Part shown: positions 31,710 through 35,784 of the stretch, one piece after another
Layout of the letters: each line of letters begins with the position of its first letter
How positions within the stretch are numbered: position 1 is the first letter of the stretch
Made by a program: the position numbers and the translations under genes
The notes under the pieces: model-generated
Seen by the model: only the letters and a program-made list of their open reading frames with translations
Told to the model about the DNA's origin: nothing
Database searches by the model: none
Virus record (IMG/VR): IMGVR_UViG_3300020002_000002
Coordinates: 1-35,784 of that record
Reading direction: 5' to 3' (one strand)
From: a virus
Length of the DNA: 35,784 nucleotides

Positions 31710-33292
31710 ATTGTCACCCCGGGTGACTCAGGAAACTTAACTGCCCCTGCTGCTGTCTTAGATGAAGGTGGAGGCAATTGGGCGTTTTGCTGCATCTGTG
31801 CCATTTGTTGTAAGAATTGTTTAATCTCTTCATCAGTTGCAAATAACTTTTGTGGAAGATTTAATTTTTGTGTGAGGAATTTATTAGCCTCAAATATATT
31901 AACAGTTGCAAGCGTTGAGCCTTGGCCGAAGAATTGCTGTTTAACTTGCATATTTGTGATGAAATGGTTAAGGTCAGACTGGTTTTGAAGGTCATAGAGT
32001 GGCGAGACATAATCAAACTTGAATTTACTAATAGAAAACCCAGGTATTGACTGTCTCTCTTTCGTGAGCAAACCGCGTTCATTCAGAATTTTAGCCGCAA
32101 CATCAAAGATTTGTTTTGGCAATTCATTGATCAATCGACTTATGTCAGTTGCGCTAGTTCTTTGTGCGCGGTTTTCACGTATCGATACTTCAGTTGCCGA
32201 TCGAACCGGGGCTTGAATCTCTCCCAATGGATCAACCTGAAATCCTCTCTGAATCCATTCTTGCAAACGAGCAATATGATCAATCACATCTGTATAGTTT
32301 GGCATTTGCAAAGCTTCTAGGGGATTTCTCCCTTGTGGATTTCTGGCAATCATCGCTCCAGCCCACTGACGAACTGAGTTAGGATTAAAATAACTACCTG
32401 CATCATAGAACATCGGAGGATTTGCTTTAAATGCCATATTTTTTCGCGAATATGAAACGATACGATTTAAATCTTTGATGCTCGGCAACATATCAACACC
32501 AACGCCACGACCTTCAGCCTCACCCGGTCTAACTCTATCTCGATAAACTATAATTTGATTGTATGTACTCTCGCGCTCAAATAATAATGATTCATGATCA
32601 TCATCCATGACCGCGTAAATATAGAAATTGTTTTCATCATATTTTATCTGACCAAAGTTTACGGTAAAAACTTCATTGGGTTCGTTATATAGCGTTTCAC
32701 GTAGAACTCCTGAGTAACCAGGATAATTTTCCAAGATAGATCGAGCAGTCATTTTCTGAGCGAACCAGCAAGTATTTATAACATCGTCAGTGCTGTATTC
32801 AATATATAAAGCCACAGCAGGAATACTGCGGAAATACAGAGGAACTTCATCCGATTGTGACTCAACCCAAATCGCACCAGTTCCCCCAACCAAATCAAGA
32901 TTACTACTAGAAACAACCCTAGAAAGATTCGACTCATTAAGATAAAAGAATACTCGCTCATTAATATCATCAACCAATTTCTTTATTTCATCATTTTCAA
33001 TAACTTCTTTTTTGTACATGTGAGGATCAAGTACCAACTTCCCCCAAACTCTATCTTTCGGCAATAATAATCCATGGAGATCATTGGCTCTCTGATAAGC
33101 TGCGAGCATTGCTGTGTTATCCCAAATCTCTTGAGTGACTGGTTTACCATCATCTCGATAATTGAATTTAACATTGAATGCATCGCGATCAGGTATTACA
33201 TACAAATACAAATCTTTATATAGTGCAAGCCATCTATCTTTGTACTGTCTCGCTTCCCAGAAACGTAGATATAATTTTTTCAAATCTTCCAT
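31706..33292 (-). CDS. Portal / head-to-tail connector protein, T7-like (528 aa)
   Basis: Matches the podovirus Head-tail_con family (PF12236) in order: KDRWLALYKDLYLYVIPDRD near residue 18, TAMLAAYQRANDLHGLLLPK near 60, the clip/stem helix region, RVRPGEAEGRGVGVDMLPSI near 255 with KDLNRIVSYSRKNM, MARNPQG-like loop, and PLGEIQAPVRSATEVSIREN near 360. The C-terminus is Gln/Pro-rich. It forms the dodecameric ring through which DNA passes and binds the terminase and tail adaptor. AAAGGA precedes the ATG. Length (T7 gp8 is 536) fits. Confidence 0.92.
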   Translation of the reverse strand: MEDLKKLYLRFWEARQYKDRWLALYKDLYLYVIPDRDAFNVKFNYRDDGKPVTQEIWDNTAMLAAYQRANDLHGLLLPKDRVWGKLVLDPHMYKKEVIENDEIKKLVDDINERVFFYLNESNLSRVVSSSNLDLVGGTGAIWVESQSDEVPLYFRSIPAVALYIEYSTDDVINTCWFAQKMTARSILENYPGYSGVLRETLYNEPNEVFTVNFGQIKYDENNFYIYAVMDDDHESLLFERESTYNQIIVYRDRVRPGEAEGRGVGVDMLPSIKDLNRIVSYSRKNMAFKANPPMFYDAGSYFNPNSVRQWAGAMIARNPQGRNPLEALQMPNYTDVIDHIARLQEWIQRGFQVDPLGEIQAPVRSATEVSIRENRAQRTSATDISRLINELPKQIFDVAAKILNERGLLTKERQSIPGFSISKFKFDYVSPLYDLQNQSDLNHFITNMQVKQQFFGQGSTLATVNIFEANKFLTQKLNLPQKLFATDEEIKQFLQQMAQMQQNAQLPPPSSKTAAGAVKFPESPGVTI

Positions 33293-33294
33293 GA

Positions 33295-33558
33295 TTATCC
33301 TTTCGGTATCTGCTTTTTATAATATTCGTTGATACCTTCCTTGATTCCCTTAAACTTGCCACCAGGATGTTTTTCAACTGGCAATCTTGGTGATCTATCA
33401 GCAGTCCAATTTTGACCACCTTGACCTTTTATGATATCCAATCTAGTTTTATATAAATTCTGACGTTTTTGCTCTAACTGTGCTTGATTCTGTCTAAATT
33501 GCTCTTCTGCTATATCACTTGTACGGCTATTATCATTATCACCGCCGAAGAATCCCAT
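33295..33558 (-). CDS. 87-aa hypothetical protein upstream of portal
   Basis: Starts MGFFGGDNDNSRTSDIAEEQ with GGAGG eight bases away. Polar, helical centre with Gln/Lys (EQFRQNQAQLEQKRQNLYKT) and a basic C-terminus ending PKG. The start overlaps the preceding gene by 20 bases and the end is three bases from the portal start. Small proteins beginning M-G-F-F/L-G-G are common directly before podovirus portals; role unknown, possibly head assembly. Confidence 0.55.
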   Translation of the reverse strand: MGFFGGDNDNSRTSDIAEEQFRQNQAQLEQKRQNLYKTRLDIIKGQGGQNWTADRSPRLPVEKHPGGKFKGIKEGINEYYKKQIPKG

Positions 33559-33985
33559 GTGAACGCCTCCATGCGCTTAACACTTCATAATTTTTTACAT
33601 GATTATATCGTAACAATTTGCGATATAAGTGAATAGGGTTAAATGTAAATCCAATATCAGCCCCGCTGGCATATCTACAAATCTCATTACATGACCGAAC
33701 AATCCACGGTTTCCATCTCGTTACTGCTCGTTTATCAACACTTATACTTACTATAGCACTAATTTCAGGTACAACCTTCAAATTCTTGACTAACTTATAA
33801 CCATTCTTACACTTAATCTTACGAGTCAATAATCCAGTCTTATCAAACTCAACAAGTATCCAATCCTCACCATCGAATGTAATGATGTTGCAATGTTTAA
33901 ACTCTTTGCTAAATGATAGTGCAGATTGATTGCCTGCTGAGATTGTGTAGAAAATAAATACTGATAATGACGTGGTTTTAGTCAA
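33539..33985 (-). CDS. 148-aa protein, possible permuted papain-like fold
   Basis: The only usable start is TTG at 33985, with GGAG six bases away that also forms the stop of the upstream gene, so it is coupled. A His in a strand near residue 32 (FKHCNIITFDGEDWILVEFD), a Cys at the head of a helix near residue 97 (RSCNEICRYASG), and a terminal FNPIHLYRKLL fit a group of small phage head-region proteins with His before Cys, as in circularly permuted papain-like enzymes. The Cys context differs from the usual W-T-C-V, so activity is uncertain. It lies between terS and portal genes. Confidence 0.45.
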   Translation of the reverse strand: MTKTTSLSVFIFYTISAGNQSALSFSKEFKHCNIITFDGEDWILVEFDKTGLLTRKIKCKNGYKLVKNLKVVPEISAIVSISVDKRAVTRWKPWIVRSCNEICRYASGADIGFTFNPIHLYRKLLRYNHVKNYEVLSAWRRSHGILRR

Positions 33986-33988
33986 ACT

Positions 33989-34243
33989 TTACTCCAGCAA
34001 TCCTCGTCTCATCATGTCATCAACATCAATAACAATCTGTTTGTGAGATATATTAAGATTACGATAACTAAACATTGTTTCGTCTCTAGAGCAATCACAC
34101 GATAAATCGTAAACTATGTCATCGTATTTCAATTCGCACTCAAAATGATGCCATTTGTCTCGTGGTAGATTGCTAATTTTGTCAAATAAGAATACGACTA
34201 TATCTTGTTTCAACTGCGGCATATCTTTCATCTTTTCAATCAT
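33989..34243 (-). CDS. 84-aa hypothetical protein
   Basis: Starts MIEKMKDMPQLKQDIVVFLF. Strand-rich middle with two close cysteines (YDDIVYDLSCDCSRDETMFS) and an acidic end (VIDVDDMMRRGLLE). Its start lies one base after the small terminase stop and its end three bases before the TTG of the next gene, so translation is coupled on both sides. No family recognised. Confidence 0.5.
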   Translation of the reverse strand: MIEKMKDMPQLKQDIVVFLFDKISNLPRDKWHHFECELKYDDIVYDLSCDCSRDETMFSYRNLNISHKQIVIDVDDMMRRGLLE

Positions 34244-34244
34244 T

Positions 34245-34664
34245 TCATACGCTCTTTTTGTCTAATAACTGTTGATAAGCATCTACCAATTTAGTATATA
34301 ACTCTGTTAATTCTTTGTATTCTACTGCATCAATTCCAAAATCCTCTTTTCCTACGGCTCTTACTAATTCCCAAGTTGCAGTCCAATTTTGTTTGCGTTC
34401 TTCTACATCTTGTAACCATTGAATGATTTTTTTCGCTTTAGCACAGTGATAATCTACCCATAATTGGGCATAAATTGTACTAATTTCACCTTTTTCAACA
34501 TCCTCTGCACCAGTCCACAGCCATAATTTTAAGGTTGATGGTGGTAGTCCTACTAAATGAGCTGTCGTATTCATCCCAAATGCAACTTTTACACCCTCCA
34601 CTATTTTATCGTGCATTTCTTTATTTAAATTTCTTGGTCTACCTACCTTAAATTCTAATGCCAT
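34245..34664 (-). CDS. terS: Terminase small subunit-like protein (139 aa)
   Basis: GRPRNLNKEMHDKIVEGVKV then TTAHLVGLPPSTLKLWLWTG is the helix-turn-helix pattern of phage small terminases of the G-R-P-x-x-L type. A helical centre follows (YAQLWVDYHCAKAKKIIQWL), then WELVRAVGKEDFG, resembling the conserved W-x-L-E-R/K region, and a C-terminal coiled coil. It would recognise the packaging site and recruit TerL. First gene of the late block, with AAGGA before the ATG; unusually far from terL. A late transcription regulator with a similar helix-turn-helix is the main alternative. Confidence 0.68.
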   Translation of the reverse strand: MALEFKVGRPRNLNKEMHDKIVEGVKVAFGMNTTAHLVGLPPSTLKLWLWTGAEDVEKGEISTIYAQLWVDYHCAKAKKIIQWLQDVEERKQNWTATWELVRAVGKEDFGIDAVEYKELTELYTKLVDAYQQLLDKKSV

Positions 34665-34728
34665 CTTTTACATTCCTTGTATGTGTTTTGATCATATTAT
34701 GCTTTATATAATCAATAAAATAAAGATA

Positions 34729-34789
34729 TAGGTACTTAATTACGGTAAACGACGGTAAACGACGGTAAATTACCCCTAAATCGTACCTA
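34729..34789. repeat. Three 10-bp tandem repeats within an inverted repeat, divergent control region
   Basis: ACGGTAAACG occurs twice and ACGGTAAATT once in tandem (34742-34751, 34752-34761, 34762-34771). The last unit also begins GGTAAATTACC, an inverted repeat. The array is enclosed by TAGGTAC (34729-34735) and GTACCTA (34783-34789). It lies in the 208-base spacer between the leftward late block (from 34664) and the rightward early cassette (from 34873). One site per helical turn suggests cooperative binding of a repressor or activator on one DNA face. Confidence 0.65.
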
Positions 34790-34807
34790 ATTATCTAACT
34801 AATAGTG

Positions 34808-34836
34808 TTGACTGTAGTGTTACTAGATGTTAATAT
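34808..34836 (+). promoter_or_regulatory. Candidate rightward promoter of the right cassette
   Basis: TTGACT at 34808-34813, five of six matches to -35, with TAATAT at 34831-34836 after 17 bases (four of six), or the perfect TATAAT at 34834-34839 after a less usual 20 bases. Start would be near 34845, 25-30 bases before the ATG at 34873. It lies just right of the tandem-repeat array. A matching left-facing promoter for the late block could not be fixed. Confidence 0.5.
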
Positions 34837-34872
34837 AATCACACATTAAATAACTAACTGGAGGAAATAAAA

Positions 34873-35142
34873 ATGAGCGCATTCTCGACAGAACAAGAAA
34901 ACTATATTCAACATGAAGTAAAACTTCGTATGAATGACGAAAGATTTACAAAAATAGATATGAGGCTAGATGAGACTATAAAAAACATGAACGATGAATT
35001 TAAATCTCTAAGAAAAGAAAACTTTAATCACTTTGTGGCAACAATAGGTGTGCTTATTGCTCTATTTGGTGGCGTTATGTTAACAAAATACACCGAAATT
35101 AATCACAATAAAATTCAAAATGAAATTACTAATAAGGAATAA
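34873..35142 (+). CDS. Small coiled-coil membrane protein (89 aa), right copy, complete
   Basis: MSAFSTEQENYIQHEVKLRM starts a charged, heptad-like region (residues 10-50), followed by one membrane helix (about 54-72, FVATIGVLIALFGGVML) and a 17-residue polar tail. GGAGG lies nine bases before the ATG. It shares E-Q-x-x-Y-I-x-H-E-V with the protein at 7827. Last 44 residues equal the truncated copy at the left window edge. Likely an inner-membrane protein with a cytosolic coil; XhlA-like or DUF1640-like in shape, function unknown. First gene of the right cassette, downstream of the predicted promoter. Confidence 0.65.
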   Translation: MSAFSTEQENYIQHEVKLRMNDERFTKIDMRLDETIKNMNDEFKSLRKENFNHFVATIGVLIALFGGVMLTKYTEINHNKIQNEITNKE

Positions 35143-35146
35143 AATT

Positions 35147-35332
35147 ATGCCCACTACCCTCAAACGCCGATCTATATGCTGCACAAAAGAGACCGAAAAA
35201 CAATTAGATTACTTAAAAGACAAGTTAGGAGAAACCCACTCAAACATAGTTAAAAGATCAATTAACATGCTCTACAGAGATACAAGACGCTGGATAGATG
35301 CAGAATTAACAGATGTAATTTATAAAGAGTAA
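35147..35332 (+). CDS. Small ribbon-helix-helix-like DNA-binding protein (61 aa), right copy
   Basis: Same protein as at 141-326 except D56 for G56. The four other base differences within the gene are silent, including two compensating arginine-codon changes (CGA CGC against CGC CGA). Start and ribosome binding site as in the left copy. It follows the membrane protein gene by four bases. Regulatory role inferred from the fold. Confidence 0.6.
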   Translation: MPTTLKRRSICCTKETEKQLDYLKDKLGETHSNIVKRSINMLYRDTRRWIDAELTDVIYKE

Positions 35333-35338
35333 TTAAAA

Positions 35339-35485
35339 ATGAATAAATGCTGCGAAGAAATATATATATCTTGTATTAAAAATATTAGAGATTTTATTGT
35401 TACTCATAATCATTTTAGTGTTAAATACCACATAGAATGGCTCGATATGGCTATTCATTTATTAGAAAATAAGGAGGATGAATGA
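35339..35485 (+). CDS. 48-aa hypothetical protein, right copy
   Basis: MNKCCEEIYISC start; the second CC pair of the left copy is SC here, so a four-cysteine metal site cannot be essential. Twelve of 48 residues differ from the left copy, clustered at positions 7-15 and 30-44, while the length, the central IRDFIVTH and the acidic end are kept. AAGGAGG near its end serves the next frame. Confidence 0.5.
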   Translation: MNKCCEEIYISCIKNIRDFIVTHNHFSVKYHIEWLDMAIHLLENKEDE

Positions 35486-35510
35486 TGATGGATAGAGATT
35501 CCAAGATTTT

Positions 35511-35784
35511 ATGACTGAGATTGTAAAATTTTGTAAGAAACATGGAGAATTAGAAGAAAAGGATACGTATTTCTTAAAATCAAAGCTTGGCAAAATGACA
35601 CGTATGTGTTCAATCTGCAAAAGAGGTTACAGGAATGATTGGGCTAAATTAAATCCAGAAAAAGTAAAACTATCACAAGAGAAGAATCGACTAAAAAGAC
35701 TAGAAGAATTAGCAAAGGGGACTTTGACTAAGATATGTAAGCGGCATGGCGCTTTACCGATAGAAAAAATAAGAATAGATGTTA
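35511..35784 (+). CDS. Zinc-motif protein with repeated C-K-x-H-G element (3' cut by window edge)
   Basis: 91 codons are visible. FCKKHGELEEKDTYFLKSKL followed by MCSICKRGY, then a lysine-rich helix (KLSQEKNRLKRLEELAKG) and a second ICKRHGAL at the window edge. The unit C-x-x-H-G then C-x-x-C is a recurring metal-binding module in phage proteins linked to HNH-type or nucleic-acid-binding proteins, and here it starts to repeat. An upstream in-frame TAG at 35493-35495 limits the start; the ATG at 35511 lacks a strong ribosome binding site. Occupies the place held by an unrelated zinc-ribbon gene after the left cassette. Confidence 0.5.
   Translation, partial: MTEIVKFCKKHGELEEKDTYFLKSKLGKMTRMCSICKRGYRNDWAKLNPEKVKLSQEKNRLKRLEELAKGTLTKICKRHGALPIEKIRIDV

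Larger units (their letters stand above)
35007..35485. repeat. Right copy of the 479-bp imperfect direct repeat
   Basis: Partner of 1-479, about 95% identical without gaps. This copy shows that homology reaches at least into codon 45 of the membrane protein gene; since the left copy is cut by the window edge, the true left boundary of the repeat is unknown. The right boundary is sharp, just after the stop of the 48-aa gene, where the following genes differ. Confidence 0.9.

Noticed and set aside
10739-34664. T7-type single-subunit RNA polymerase or phage-specific promoters expected from the T7-like gene order
   Set aside because: No polymerase gene occurs anywhere in the window and no repeated 20-base promoter was seen before late genes; the visible promoter is host-type.

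Overview
The window is a slice of a tailed double-stranded DNA phage (or prophage) genome with a short-tailed, podovirus type of virion. It is strongly AT-rich and densely packed, and every structural gene needed for a T7-style particle can be recognised: head-tail connector portal, scaffold, capsid, two tail tube/nozzle proteins, internal virion (ejection) proteins, tail fibre and spike, and the terminase. No T7-type RNA polymerase, integrase or CI-type repressor is visible, so T7-like architecture is combined with lambda-like replication (O/P-type proteins and an origin inside the O-type gene) and a Sak4/Gp157/DUF669 recombination set. The GH108 endolysin, 3-TM GTA-type holin and DUF1640-like proteins point to a Gram-negative, probably gammaproteobacterial, AT-rich host; the host itself cannot be named from sequence. 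Both window ends cut through genes, so the genome continues beyond the window.

Layout. (1) 1-2088, plus strand: a run of very small early-type genes (membrane protein, ribbon-helix-helix protein, zinc-ribbon proteins, a YozE-type protein, unknowns). (2) 2252-3140: a leftward secreted protein and a rightward DUF1640-like membrane protein, diverging from a shared AT-rich spacer. (3) 7204 down to 3241, minus strand: one operon carrying an unknown, the O-type initiator with an embedded origin, the P-type helicase loader, a VRR-NUC nuclease, endolysin, holin and small unknowns, closed by a strong terminator at 3139-3166. (4) 7279-10738, plus strand: two ribbon-helix-helix proteins, a small membrane protein, Sak4-like ATPase, Gp157-like protein, DUF669-like ssDNA-binding protein and small proteins. 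(5) 34664 down to 10739, minus strand: the 24-kb late block, starting with the small terminase subunit and ending with tail fibre/spike genes; the large terminase lies far downstream, after the tail fibre as in T7. A sigma70-like promoter precedes the capsid gene and an intrinsic terminator follows the gene for the repeat-containing head protein. (6) 34873-35784, plus strand: a second copy of the three-gene cassette found at the left edge.

Main points of interest. A 479-bp cassette occurs at both ends at about 95% identity, yet its ribbon-helix-helix gene differs almost only silently while the adjacent 48-aa gene differs almost only by amino-acid replacement. The O-type gene contains three 17-bp iterons, a perfect DnaA box and an (ATT)11 tract that together look like a replication origin. 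Small DNA-binding proteins lie beside coiled-coil membrane proteins at three places, next to dense palindromic operator-like DNA. There is no gene-free stretch longer than about 210 bases.
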